Source of the DNA: Pohlia nutans
Taxonomy: Eukaryota; Streptophyta; Bryopsida; Bryales; Mniaceae
Reading direction: 5' to 3'
DNA length: 64,000 nucleotides
Assembly: GCA_022496805.1 (NCBI GenBank)
Contig: CM040085.1
Span: forward strand, 12,181,811-12,245,810
Part shown: in pieces, positions 1-11,660 of the stretch
Position numbering within the stretch: the stretch's first letter is position 1
Layout of the letters: each line of letters starts with the position of its first letter
Position numbers and translations under genes: made by a program
Notes under the pieces: generated by a model
The model's input: only the letters and a program-made list of their open reading frames with translations
What the model was told of the DNA's origin: nothing
Databases searched by the model: none

Positions 1-399
1 TCAGAATTTGGAGATAAATACACACTTGAGTATGCGGATTATATTCCGGCAAAATATGAGCGGCTAGAAGATCATCCCGCGACCAACAAACGTGCACACA
101 CTAATGTGCAAATTATCTTCATCTTCAAGAAGGGACTGAGGCTCAGGCTCAAGCACCTGCCCAAATTTTTCGAGGCTCCATTCACTTCGGTATTCACAAC
201 ACCAGGTGGTTACAACGAATTGGAGTATCGTATTTACAACACGGAGCTGAGAATGGAATTCTATCTGAAGTTATTAGACCTGTTCTGCAAGGAAGGGGAC
301 ACAGTGCTGACCGTGTTTGGTGGTGGTAAACTGTCATGCGCAGCCTGGGTACTCACCGAACCGAACTCAGCCTGGGTGCTCGTGTTGAATAGTCTTTGA
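1..399 (+). pseudogene. Methyltransferase-like C-terminal coding fragment, cut by window edge
   Basis: The frame is open from base 1 to a stop at 397-399, so the start lies outside the window. Near residues 85-120 there is a stretch ending GDTVLTVFGGGKLSCAAW. It resembles the S-adenosylmethionine-binding motif of amino-type (N4/N6) DNA methyltransferases, usually a GD-x-VLD-x-F-x-G-x-G pattern followed by alanines. The usual aspartate is replaced by threonine, so activity is doubtful. The frame then runs into short repetitive sequence containing a palindrome (421 onward), with no clear splice donor. Family assignment is inference from one motif. The block may belong with the coding block at 728-1664. 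Confidence 0.33.
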
Positions 400-727
400 A
401 TCTTCATCTTTATTCCTGATTCAACTCGAGTCGAGTTAAACACAGCCTGCCTAAATGGCAGTAAAGTGATTCAACTCGAGTCGAGTTAAATCGTGCATGT
501 ATTTGGGAAGCACAGCTAAATTGTACATGCACATGTATTAGTGATTCAACTCAAGTCGAGTTAAATTGTACATGCACTAGAGTAGAGATGAAGTGATTTG
601 AGAGACTGTGCATTGAATATCCTTTCAACTCGATTTGAGTTAAACTGTCTAGGGAGTGAATGAATCCTCATCTTGACTTGTGTCGTTCAAATAACTACAT
701 TCTAATGCTCTGTTGGTTTCATTCACC

Positions 728-1664
728 AGATGAATTCGTTGGAGAATTACATCATCGGGCCAAGCAGCGAGGTGAATGCTTTTCTGGATCTGTCTGAGAT
801 GGTCCTGAACTTAGACCAAAGGGATTTCGAGGCCGGATACATCGTTGATGAGTTAAAACATCCTAAGAGAGGTGACAAGGAAGCCTCCACATCCGGGAAG
901 GGAAAGAGGCCACGAGAGTCTAACCAAGTCAACCGTGGCGAAGACAACTCTAGGCCCATTAAACTAGGTGACACAGATGAAGATGAAGACATCGACCTGC
1001 GAGCATCACAGAATCCTATCACGCCCCGTACCGGTCTCGGATCATGTTCGCAGCCAAATGAAGGTGATGACACTCACTCATCTGACTCGTCGATGCTAGA
1101 TCCTTCTCCCGTTTCTAAGCCTGGAAAGAAGAAGCGCAAGGAGGATGTGGGTGCTGATCTTGCTAGTAGACTGTACAAGGGCCTTTCAAGAGGATTGCTC
1201 GAGATGGAGCCATGGAGGAGCGATAGAACAAGCGTATGATGGATATGCTCAAAAGGGAACGCCTCGAAAGGGAGCGAGTGCGCAAGGCCGATGATGAGAA
1301 GTGGAACGCAATGTTCAAGAGGATCCCTGGTTTGGTAAGGTCTTATGTCGAAGCGATTGGGCCCAAATCGTTGCAGATGCTCGACCCGGCGCATGGTCAG
1401 GGAGGACAACTGCTAATTTCCAATCGCCCAACGAACTCCTCCGACAGTGGAGCTGCCACACGCCAGTCTCCATCTGTCACGGTCGCCCCCGAGACTTCAA
1501 GTGTGTCACCTGCCCCACCATCCAATACCACACAGCAGGATCAAGGGGAGGAACGATCTGAGAATAACCCCGGTCCAGATGCAGCTCTGGATCCGGACAT
1601 CAACATTCCCATTGATGCAATGGAACTCGAGGCGTCGGATGTGCCACCAGGTCCATCTTCATGA
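728..1664 (+). pseudogene. Lysine/glutamate-rich coiled protein, frameshifted, unrecognised
   Basis: A possible acceptor (ttcaccag) precedes an ATG at 730. The first frame (730-1239) encodes about 169 residues with an acidic stretch (DTDEDEDIDL), serine-rich sequence and a basic patch (GKKKRKE) that could be a nuclear localisation signal. Coding sense then moves to another frame: 1236-1664 begins with the charged helix MMDMLKRERLERERVRK and ends in proline/threonine-rich sequence. The same helical character reads back in the second frame to about 1200, but a TAG interrupts it near 1224. I read this as one protein broken by a frameshift and possibly a stop. No enzyme motif is seen. Confidence 0.4.
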
Positions 1665-1865
1665 TCCTGTTTTTCATTTAACTCGACTCGAGTTGAACTT
1701 CACTTCCAGTAGCACTAGGATTCCCAGCATCAGGATATAGGAGTTTTGTTAGTGCATATCTAAAGTAGGACATGACAATATTTCTAAAACACGAATGCTG
1801 TACATCTTTGTAAATGCTACTCATATTTTGTAAATGCAGCTCATTTTTCCCGAGAGTGAAATATA

Positions 1866-3191
1866 ATGCTGCTTCTTACAAATTATTCTATTGCACTTTC
1901 GCATCGCGCAGGCTCTGCCAATGTTTTGAGTATCCCATGCGAAAACCCATCACCTGCTGCGTCCCCAAAGCATCTGAGTAGTCCACAGCGTCTGTCTAAT
2001 GTCGAGCAAGTTCCAACACCAGAGTCCGCTGTCGCGGTAGAACGTGATTGCCTAGCATCTACTTGTCATATTGAGTCAAGTGATTGTGATGCCATGCGTA
2101 TGGACAACAAGAGTGACTCAGACATTCCTGACGCTGTTCTTCTCGAGGTCCACATTCCGCTTCTATCCATCGTCGTCGTCCCCGATCCTTCACCGATGAC
2201 CAATCAATCACAGAAGCCTGTAAGTCATTCTGTTCAAGACACACGGTTCTGTTCCTTTAGGCGATTCTGCGTTTGATTTTGGATCTTGGTTGGGATTTCG
2301 TATTCTTTCTTGCAATGACTTGGGTCAGTCAAAAATGTGACAGTGCAGTCCTTAACTGTCTGCACATTTGTCTCTCCCCCTTCTGAACAGGGGACCAGTC
2401 TATCGCACAGTCGGGTAGGTGCAGCAGTGGAGCCTTTCAATCAGTGCAGCGTGGTAGGTAGGTGGCTCAATGTCATCCTGGATCTCAATGGTATTCTTTG
2501 TGTCTGTCTAGAACGGAGACTCATGGCGAAGGACCAAGTGTACAATGATATCTCGCAACCACATTCTTCCGTTCTACCCGCGGCGGTTGGTCCCAAGGCC
2601 GTCTTTGTTCGTCCGTACTGCCTTCAGTTCCTTCGTGAGTTATCGCTTGTCGCATATGTCTCCGTATGGAGTTCCATGGCGACTTCCACAACTAAGTTGA
2701 TTTGCGATTACTTATTCAAGGGTCTACAACCCCCGTTGCAGATCCTGGGGCAGGATTCATGCGGTGTTATCAAGTGTCGTGGATCTCGGGGCAAATTGTC
2801 GAACCTAAAAGTGAAGGGAACCAACAAGGACTTGTTCCTGAAACCATTGGACAAACTGTTTGAACCCCCGAATTCGAAGTTTAATTGTTCAAACACCGTC
2901 ATCGTTGACGATAGCCGTGAGAAGCACGTTCTTAATGAACCTGAGAATGTTGTTCTGCCCATGTCGTGGTCAGAAGATCATGCTTCTGATAGATTCTTGG
3001 TTGACGAGCTCCTTCCTTGGATCCAACGGCTACATCAATGCCAGGGTCAGGGCTTGCTGTCCTTCCGCAAAGAAGATAACATCGGGCGTCGGATGCTCAT
3101 TGAGGAACCCGATACACGAGAATATGATGAACTCATGAGCGCCATAGAGAGCTCGCAGACACTATCGGTTGATCAGTCTAGTCGTCGATGA
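1866..3191 (+). CDS. FCP1/NIF-homology (HAD-type) phosphatase-like protein
   Basis: Two exons fit in frame: 1866-2219 with a strong GTAAGT donor, and 2391-3191 after an acceptor ending gaacag; about 384 residues. Exon 2 contains VILDLNGILCVC, matching the motif-I strand of FCP1/NIF phosphatases, and later NTVIVDDSREKH, matching the second conserved aspartate strand (VDDS). Canonical enzymes have DLDxT in motif I. Here it is DLNG, so the nucleophile position (first Asp) is kept but the second Asp is Asn. This suggests a non-canonical or inactive family member acting on proteins, possibly the RNA polymerase II tail. The N-terminal exon is low-complexity Ser/Pro sequence. The true start may be an upstream exon, since an acceptor-like gcgcag lies at about 1911. 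Confidence 0.55.
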
Positions 3192-3536
3192 TGGTTTTAG
3201 TAGTTCTATTTTGGATGCTGGCATTACTGTGTTAATTCATAGCATCATACATGAGTATTCTCTCATTTCCCACTTTCTTGGTTTAGATCTGTATGATTCA
3301 TATTCATTGCTGCCTCTATTTAACTCGAGTCGAGTTGATTTGACTATGTTTGTAATATTTGCTGCCTATTCATAGCTGGCTGCCTTTAACTCGATTCGAG
3401 CTGAATTGATAGTAGCACATTAGCTCTATTCTTGTTGAGGTCTCCTCTGAAATCTATTCGTATTCAGGTGTTGCGTTCTTTCTCGGATATGGACAATGAC
3501 TTTGATTAACGTTGCGCTGCTTCTGCTGATTCGATT

Positions 3537-4321
3537 TTGGACTACGGACAATACGCAATTTCGCAGAGTGGATTGGGACATATCATGTACTCGGCAGCTA
3601 CTGCGCAATCGACAATGGACTTTTCCGTCAAGCCAATCAATGATGGTGTTGTAGATAGCCCACCCAACGGTGGTAAAAGACCACGACCTGTGAGTTCACC
3701 TTCGCCTTTGAAATCACGAGCCATGACTTCTTCCCCACGTAACCGATCAAGTGCTGTTGGACCGCCTCAAAGGAAGCTTTACGATGATTCTGAGATGCAG
3801 GAGGACCTCATTATGATAGAGGTACGCGTGAAGTTAACTACTCATTCATTTCGTGCATCTCATGCTTTTATTGTGATGAGATATTAACATATACTCATAC
3901 ATCTGTTACTTGGATGTAGTCTGCAGGTGGAGCATCCAAGTTGAGAACCAATAAATCTGACTCTCGGGCTGTGAATCCTACACCCTGTTCCGCATCTTCC
4001 CCTTTGGACCCTAAACCGTTGCCACGCCCTCGGGCATCTTCAAATCCTAACCGGCAATCTACGAAACCTATCGGGCAATCAACAGTCCCGCCTCCACCTA
4101 TCCTACCCCGTGTTGATGTGCCTCCTTGTGCACCCTTGCGTACTCGATACCCTTCATTGAATGAGAGTCTTCGACAGACTCAGTCACACGACGGACTTCT
4201 GCCCAGAAAGAGCTCCGCTCCTGTTCCAGATGCGTGGGAGCAACGGATGTTGGCACAACAAAGGCGTGAGATTGCGCAACAACGATGTTCAAAGTACACC
4301 GGCTATAGTCGTGGTCCTTAG
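3537..4321 (+). CDS. Proline/serine-rich protein, unrecognised, two exons
   Basis: Exon 3537-3821 joins in frame to 3920-4321 across a 98 bp GT-AG intron, giving about 228 residues. The product is rich in proline, serine and arginine, with clusters such as PPPPILPRV and several short basic patches. The C-terminus carries a short helix, WEQRMLAQQRREIAQQR. No catalytic motif is visible. The 3537 start codon is not ATG, so the real start may lie in an earlier exon. The block follows the FCP1-like gene by about 350 bp on the same strand. The two could be separate genes or parts of one mobile unit. Confidence 0.4.
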
Positions 4322-4709
4322 ATGTTCAAGGCAGTAGCTGAACTTAAGAGTCGATCGCATTCATGATACCATTTGGCATTGTTTTTGCAATTACTATACA
4401 GACGTAGTATCCTGTAGTGATGTACAGAACCGTAGTTTAGTTGTGTATCTTGTACCTAAATGCTATTTTACTGTAGTTCCTTCTGATAATGTAAAGCAGC
4501 AATTCCTCAAGAATTGTCTACTGCTCTATGCAATTTCTATAAATAAACATATATTACGTTACATTTCAATGGCCAGTACCTGAATCCTCTTGCAAAGTAA
4601 CTTTTTCACTCCATTTGTGTTGCATATTCGAATCAATTTCATGGATATTGTGACACATCAGAACTCTCATTTTCAAAGTATACTCTCAATTTAATGAATA
4701 TGATGTTAC
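4322..4709. other. Intergenic, no gene seen
   Basis: AT-rich sequence with no coding frame. It contains polyadenylation-like AATAAA near 4541, consistent with a 3' end for the preceding block. Confidence 0.5.
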
Positions 4710-7700
4710 ATCGTGAATTGTTCAAAGCTTGTGTACCTCAACTTCATGGACACCTACATAGCGGGAGAATTAATAGAAGACATTATAAACCTCCAAAATC
4801 TGCAAATATTGGACCTAACATATGCAATGTTGGAAGGCACGATTGTCACCAGATTTGATAAGTTTCCAGAGTTGCGAGTCTTGCGCCTTGATACGAACTA
4901 CTTTGTGGGTCAAATGCCACAATCCGTTCTTTCAATGAAGAAACTTGAAGAATTGACTCTGTCAGGTAACAATTGGAATGTTACACTTTCGTCGTGGAAC
5001 TTCTTCACACCTCAAAACCTTAAAGTTTTATGGTTGGGTTCAAACTTGGATGTTCCCAATGAGGTGCCATGACCAAATTTTAGTTTGTGGAAGAGCATGG
5101 AAGATCTTCAATTAATTGGAATCAATTTCCCTCCAGATTTATTTCCGAGAGATGTTTTGATGATGACCCAGTTGAAGACACTCCATCTTGAGAGGTGCAA
5201 CATCAGGGGTCCCATTCCATCGAAGCTTGAAAATTTGACGCATATGGAGGTCCTCAATTTAGTAAATAACACGTTGACGGGCCATATTCCAGACATATTT
5301 GGAAGCATGCCCAATTTGACGTCACTAAGGTTGTTTGTCAACCAATTGACTGGGCCTCTTCCACCTTCTTTGTGGCAGTGCGAAAGCCTTACAGAAATCA
5401 GTGTATACACCAATGGTTTAAATGGGGATCTAGCAGGTATTTCAAACTTCATGGGTAATTTAACTTTGATGGATGTTGCCTACAATAACTTTACTGGAGA
5501 GATTCCAACTAGTTTGGGTAATCAAACCCAACTCACTCTTCTTGATCTTTCTAACAATACTTTCAGTGGAGGAATTCCAGATAGTTTTGGAAACCTCTTG
5601 GTCGTGTCAGACCTATACCTAACAAACAGTAATTTAAGTGGACAAATTCCGCGTGGATTGGCTAACATTGAGGGATTAGTTAATTTTCAACTCTACGGCA
5701 ATCAACTCACTGGTGAAATCCCCTATGATCTTGGAAGGAAAGCATTGAATCTCCAGTACGTGGACTTGAGTATAAACAATCTTGAAGGGCATTTACCTCC
5801 ATACCTTTGTTGGGGTAACAATGTGCAATTTGTCGCATTGTTTGCAAATAGACTCACTTGTACAATACCTGAATCATATGGCAATTGTTCAAGTTTGGGT
5901 GTAATGCGATTAGACAACAATCAGCTTGAAGGGATAGTGCCGCCAGGCTTGTGGAGAAGTGAAAACCTAGTGAGGATGCAATTGAATGGAAACAATCTTA
6001 GTGGAAGTATTCATGCAACATTGGAAAGGCAACGTCTCTTTCTATCTTGTATTTGCAAAATAATATCTTCTCGAGCCCCATTCCTCCAGAGATTGGACAA
6101 ACCAGCTTGGTCAAATTTTTAGCCAATTCCAACTACCTCAATGGCACCCTCACTCCCTTGTTGGGAAACTTGTCAACATTGACGGAGCTTATATTAGGTG
6201 CTAATTCCTTTAGTGGCGCCATACCTTCGAACCTCAGCAATTGCAAGGAACTTGTGCAATTGGACCTTTCCCAAAACCATCTAACCAACACCATTCCTGA
6301 TGAGCTTGTCGACCTCTACAGACTAAGCACTCTCGATCTCTCAGAGAACAACCTCTCAGGAGCCATTCCCCAAGGCTTTTTCAGCATGATATCACTACAA
6401 ATGCTAAATGTGGCATTCAACAACCTCACGGGGGTCATTCCAAATCATGGAAATGGCCCAACACTTGTGAATGTGAACTTCACCGGAAATCCTTATTTGT
6501 GCGTGGAAGGCTCATGTGGCACCAATTCATCTGCCATAAACTTGAAGTCCAAAAGGAGGAAAATACAAGCTTGGATTATACTTGTAGCGGTCATTGGAAT
6601 TGTGGCACTTGTGTTGTTTATAGTGTTGGTTCTCACATTCAGAACACGTAGAAGTGACTCGCGTGATATTCTATACTTGAGTGAAGACGAAAGTTCATGG
6701 ACATTGACACCATTTCACAATAAAGTTTACTATGAAGATGAAATCACTGCGTTGGATGAAGATAATTTGATTGGAGCTGGTGGTGCAGGCAAAGTGTATA
6801 AGGTCACATTGAGTGACGGTGAGATTGTAGCCGTCAAGAAATTGTGGAATGTGAAGAAAGATGAAGGAAGCCGTGACTATGGCTTTGAAGCCGAGGTTTG
6901 AAACTTCTACCTCAAGCTTGTGTTAGCATCAATTTCAACATTGAGTTGATAACAAAAAAAAAAAAATTGAAATCATGAAATAATGTGAATTTGTGTAAGA
7001 AGCTTAAACAAGTTGTTTGTTTCAAACTTCTTGCAGTTAAAGACACTTGCAAACATTCGTCATCGGCACATCATAAAGCTTTTGTGTAGTTGCACTCAAC
7101 GCAAGTGCAACTTGCTAGTGTACGAATACATGCCCAATGGTAGTTTGGAAGATCTCTTGCATGGCCCAAAATCAAGTACACTTTCAAGTACGCTTTTGTA
7201 GGACATTCGCTACAAAATTGCCGTAGGAGCTACCAAGGTTCATATACCGGCCCATTTTTTATGTTTAGAATATGAAAATAGCAATGTTTAGTTTTCCATT
7301 TAAAAAGAGCGTCTTAAAATCATTCATGTATTTTAAAATGTGGCCTAATTTAGGGTTTGATGTACTTTGGCAGGGACTTCAATATTTGCACCACGAGTGC
7401 TCACCCCAAATCTTACATCGGGACATTAAATCTAACAATATTTTGGTGGACTTGGAGTATGAAGCGCACTTGGCCGATTTTGGCATTGCAAAGATGGTGG
7501 AATCTGCGACATCTCATGAGTTGTCCGCAGTTGTTGGTTCTTTGGGCTACATTCCTCCAGGTGAAGTGCTTCAAACATCTATATACCCCATTGAATGTTG
7601 ATGATGGAATATTAATTTGAGATGTGAACGTGCTAAATTGCAATAGTCATATTTCATCACCACTCTCATTGGGATGCATGGCATTGAATACAATTGATAG

Positions 7701-8185
7701 TAGATTCGTTTGAGATGTAACTTTGATCATTGTATGTTGCGTTTGTCTAATTTCACCACTAGTCTCATGGAGTTGGTATGGTTTGAATCATGGGTGGGGA
7801 AATCCTAACAGGGTACTTATCTGGAACTTGAGTGATGGAGAAAATCGATATCTACAGCTTTGGTGTTGTGCTCTTAGAATTGGTGACTGGAAAACATGCA
7901 GCTGACCCATTAGAACTTCTAGAAGGAACAAACCTTGTACAATGGGTGCATAATAGAGTGGTGGCATCAAAAGGTTTGTATGAGATCTTAGATTCCAAAT
8001 GTGGGATGGATTCGCAAAATGAGATGATTGAAGTTCTAAAAATTGCGACGTTGTGCACTAATTCCATGCCTACAAGTCGTCCATCAATGCTCGAGGTTGT
8101 AAAAATGTTAGAAGACATAGCTTCTAAGCCGAGTAATAATGAAGGAGTTGAAGGGGACTGTTATGAGTTTGATGTGGTTGTATAA
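4710..8185 (+). pseudogene. LRR receptor-like kinase (class XI/HAESA-like type), broken
   Basis: The frame encodes tandem 24-residue leucine-rich repeats (pattern LxxLDLSxNxxxGxIP) to about 6500, a transmembrane helix near 6570-6640 (IILVAVIGIVALVLFIVLVL), then a kinase domain. The glycine loop GAGGAGKVYK, lysine VAVKK, HRDIK and DFG are all present. Exons in the kinase part: to 6895, 7037-7237, 7374-7560, 7812-8185. The gene is disabled by TGA at 5070-5072, a one-base loss in an A run near 6028, TAG at 7199-7201 (where kinases have Trp, LDW) and TGA at 7829-7831. The signal peptide and N-terminal cap are missing at the 5' end. In the family these are plasma-membrane peptide receptors. All three stops can arise by single C-to-T or G-to-A changes. 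Confidence 0.88.
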
Positions 8186-9157
8186 AGTTAACGAGAAGAT
8201 TTAATATTGCAATAATTCCAAAGCTTCAAAGCTTCAACATGGTCGTTTTAGTCAATCATTGTCATTATTGATGAATGAGTGGGACGCAAAGAATTATGCA
8301 CTTCAATCTTGATGAATTTTGTGATTATGATTTTTTAATGCATATAACCTTTTATTACACCTTATAATGGATTTCTTATTGGTGATTTTTTGTGTTGTTT
8401 GTTGGTCACAATCATCAAGCCAAACACGTGTAATCACAATAATTAATTAGATTGAATGATTACAAGAACACCAAGTAGAAGTATATCAAGAAAATGAATA
8501 TATAATCATTAAAGACTTGTCACATTAGACAAGATTTCTATTATTAATAATAACATACCAAACCACAAGAGTGACGAGGGTCTTCGTTAACTCCTAAGCT
8601 CCCAAGATACCATTTTGTGGTTACGATCCATTTTCCTAGACTACCTAGGCCTTAAAGAAATATTTTTTTCAAAACAAGAACTATGATGTCATTAATAAAC
8701 AAGTCATTTTTCCAACCCAATTGGAATTATGTTCATACAATTAAAACTCCACGTGGGAACTTATCAAAGTGAAACACCTCAATGTTGAAATTAGCTTCAA
8801 CATTTCGGATAGGCTTGCCAAAAAATCTAAGCCAATAAGATTCATTAGGCACCTCAATGGAACTTTTGTTCAACTCACATAGGTTGCATGTCATGAGTTG
8901 TGGGCTCTTTTAATTGGAGGAGATTTGAAGAGATAATTCAGTTTGGCCTAAATCTCTTGCTTTTCTTCGTACCTCCACCTATTACAAAGTCTCTCATTAT
9001 TTGAAAAGAACATGGCACTCTCGATGAAAGTGGGAATGACAAGTGACAAACTCCTAGGGACACTATTTCTATAGGTTCACCTCTGAACGAATTGTGGTAA
9101 AAGACATCAATTCTCCACGGATCCTAAATATGCCATTCAGTATAGCGGCTTACATCC
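8186..9157. other. Intergenic with diverged repeat
   Basis: No coding frame. The stretch around 8690-8800 resembles 37930-38040 (shared words around a stretch ending acacctcaa), so both probably descend from one repeat family. Nothing else supportable. Confidence 0.4.
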
Positions 9158-9161
9158 TTAA

Positions 9162-9391
9162 CCCCTAAAGGACCAAGAAGCCCAAATTGAGCTCCATAGT
9201 TTTCTAACAATTTTGAGTAGGTCCTATTTGGACTTCCTCTTGTTCAAATCTATTTGTTTTTTGAACAACACATGCAATGATTTTCACTAGTTCTAATGAT
9301 ATAAAATTTGGTCCCATCTGAATTGTACTTTTCACAATTTAATCAATTGAATTTGTCATTTTAAACCTGTGAATCTTTGGTCCTTCAGGGA
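9162..9391. mobile_element. TTAA-type MITE, family A copy 1
   Basis: A 230 bp element starts TTAA-CCCCTAAAGGACCAAG (TTAA at 9158-9161). It ends with the inverse sequence, slightly decayed (TTGGTCCTTCAGGGA-TTAA, TTAA at 9392-9395). The interior matches four other copies in the window, for example the shared words ACACATGCAAT and AAATTTGGTCCCATC. There is no coding capacity, so it must have been moved in trans. TTAA duplication with CCC termini is the hallmark of the piggyBac superfamily; that assignment is inference. It abuts the UDP-apiose synthase fragment. Confidence 0.85.
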
Positions 9392-9395
9392 TTAA

Positions 9396-9553
9396 GGGGC
9401 GGTCATAATTGGGAAGGAAGTTGCCAATGGTTTTGCCGTAATCCTCACAAGTGGAGAAATGAATGAGCCTGTGCTTGCCATTCTCCTGGCAGTACTGCAT
9501 CCCCGGCAGCGCATCAACGATGTTGCTGTAGATTGTGTCCAAGTTGATCACCT
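9396..9553 (-). pseudogene. UDP-apiose/UDP-xylose synthase fragment
   Basis: On the minus strand, after a clean acceptor (attgtgcag at 9554-9562), the frame reads LDTIYSNIVDALPGMQYC, then RLIHFSTCEDYGKTIGNFLP. This is very close to the conserved part of plant UDP-D-apiose/UDP-D-xylose synthase (extended short-chain dehydrogenase fold), where HFSTCEVYGKTIG is characteristic. The family makes UDP-apiose for rhamnogalacturonan II and apiin. Here the coding sense stops at the edge of the MITE at 9391. No matching Rossmann-fold exon, later exons or second half is found nearby. It is therefore an isolated exon of a dead or rearranged copy. Confidence 0.75.
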
Positions 9554-10194
9554 GCACAATTAATTAAAAGACCGCGAGTTAATTCCACTATTAGAATCTT
9601 TCACTCGATCCAAGCTAGACAAACCATTTTGCATACTGTCTCCATTTTCAATGCAACTCTTCATAAACCTTGGTGAACCAGTATGGTCATATTCGTCTAG
9701 TTGAGACTATTCCGCAAATTTGCGACTCATTTTTTCATTCATAACTATGACTAAAACAGTGAGTCCCAGGTTCACAGAAAGTCCCAACTAAACCAATATG
9801 ACCATCAATGCTCGGGAAATATTCAAACAAAAGCAACCATGATCCTGGCTTCAAAAAAATCAAGAGGGAACTGAAGTGGGAGAGAGTGACGGAAAAGGAT
9901 GATCAAACAATGAGACTATGCAAGATTAGTTGACAAAACATAGTTGCCAAGGACGACACAGAAGAGGCAAAACCAACCAGTGGTGCGGACAGTAAAGTTT
10001 GTACAGTACCTGGTCATCGGAACCCAGAGGTGTTGCCGATAATCACTCACAGCTGTTGCTGTTATGAACAGAATTGGAAGTTCATTATGAGATCACATGC
10101 GCCAGAGGACGAGAAAAATCTGAAATTCGAAATCGGAAGCCAAATCCGGCATGTAATAATACTTCATAAAAAAAAACCCGGCAACCTGATACCA
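9554..10194. other. Non-coding between two gene fragments
   Basis: No frame with coding character. It may be intron-like remnant sequence of the fragment on its left. Confidence 0.35.
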
Positions 10195-10560
10195 CTACAA
10201 GTAGCAACCGTCTGGACAGACAAGAGAATCTTGTACATCAGAGCATCCAGCCATGTACAACTGCTGAAGGTGCTGACAGCCAACTCCAAATCGAGCACCC
10301 AAAATTTCTTCATCAGGTATCAAGCCAACTAAATCTTCCACATTTTCGATCTCAGGAGGCTCATACTTCTTTCGCTTCAAAATTGTTGGCATAAGCAATT
10401 CCCGTTCTCCACCACCCAAAAATGCCAAAAATGGCAGTGCCTCATAAGTGTGAGAATCTTCAAAATCCTGAAGAAGATCCTCTATGCATCCAACAGCAAT
10501 AGCCCTTGACTCAAAAGGATAAAAGTAGATCTTCAGACCATATCCATCGGAAAGCCTATA
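10195..10560 (-). pseudogene. Unrecognised coding-like fragment
   Basis: The minus-strand frame stays open from about 10550 to a stop at 10195. It has protein-like composition, including YFYPFESRAIAVGCIEDLL, FLAFLGGGERELLMPT and EPPEIENVEDLVGLIPDEE. There is no ATG and no clear exon partner. I do not recognise the family. It lies on the same strand as the UDP-apiose synthase fragment but does not match that enzyme. Confidence 0.35.
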
Positions 10561-11004
10561 ATGTAGACCCTAAACATGGGTTGAGATGCATATTTGAGTT
10601 GAAGAAGAATCAAGTTGATCGTGGGAGGACTCAGACTCTGATGAGTTTTGTTATGGCCAACATCTACTCCAAGGAGTTTTGATCTTTTGCTATTCTTACT
10701 GACCGCCGAGATTCATGGGTTATATATTGGATGGAATGGCCACATCAGTTGTTCCCTTAAAACTCCATGTGAACCGTCGAGACGGTCCACTTTAGCGATA
10801 AACTTTTACCGCAAGGTTTTTTTTATTTCTTTTGCATTATTTATTTGTCTAAACGCAACATTTTAGCTGATTAGACAATTTTCTATGTGGTGTGCTAATT
10901 GGTTTCGGTTTTGGTTGGCCTTTTCTATAATGCCTTTTTGTATGAGTAATTTTAGCTACTTGTCGATTTTAACCAATTAACCGTGGGATTTTTGGTGTTT
11001 GTAC

Positions 11005-11660
11005 CATTTGGTCTATTATTTTAGTCTATCACTTTGGTCTATTATTCCAGCCTATTATTGTGGTCTTTTACTTTTATCTATTCTTTTGGCCTATTCTTTT
11101 AGTCCATTCTTGTAGCCCATTCTTTTAGTCTATTCTATTAGTCCATTCTATTAGTTTATTTTTAGTCTACTCTGTTGGTTATTATATTAGTCTATTAATT
11201 GCCTATTATTTTAGTCTATTATTTTAGGCTATTATTTTAGTCTATTATTTTAGCCTATTATTTCGGTCTATTATTTAGTCTATTATTTTAGGCTATTATT
11301 TAGTCTACTATTTTAGTTCACCAATTTAGTCTATTATTCTAGTTTATTTTTTTAGCCTATTCTTTTATCTATTCTTTTGGTCTATTACCTTATTCTATTA
11401 TTTTATCCTATCCTTTTACTCTATCCTTTTAGCCTATTGTTTATCCTATCTTTCTAGCATATTATTATTCTATTCTTTTAGCCTATTATTTATTATATCT
11501 TTCTAGCCTATTATTTATTCTATTCTTTTAGCCTATTATTTATTCTATCTTTCTAGCCTATTATTTATTCTATTCTTTTAACCTATTATTTATTCTATCC
11601 TTCTAGTCTATTATTTTGGTTTATTAGTCTAGGCTATTAATTTAATCTATTAGTTTATTT
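11005..11660. repeat. Degenerate tandem repeat built on TATTATTTTAGTC
   Basis: About 650 bp consist of 10-14 bp units such as TCTATTATTTTAG and CCTATTCTTTTAG, repeated dozens of times with point changes and small length shifts. Strand composition is strongly skewed: T-rich on the plus strand with few G. No coding frame. It separates the gene-fragment corridor from the GC-richer block at about 11.9-12.7 kb. Confidence 0.9.

Larger units (their letters stand above)
421..3403. repeat. Dispersed short palindrome, seven copies (core AACTCGAGTCGAGTT)
   Basis: The same 15-17 bp palindrome, exact or with one to three changes, occurs at about 421-437, 471-487, 545-562, 624-641, 1678-1695, 3320-3336 and 3386-3403. 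All copies are in non-coding DNA around the first coding blocks; I saw no copy elsewhere in the window. Each half is TTAACTCGA, so single strands can pair. They could be transcription-factor sites, transcript hairpins near gene ends, or subrepeats of a larger mobile unit. The sequence does not decide between these. Confidence 0.8.
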
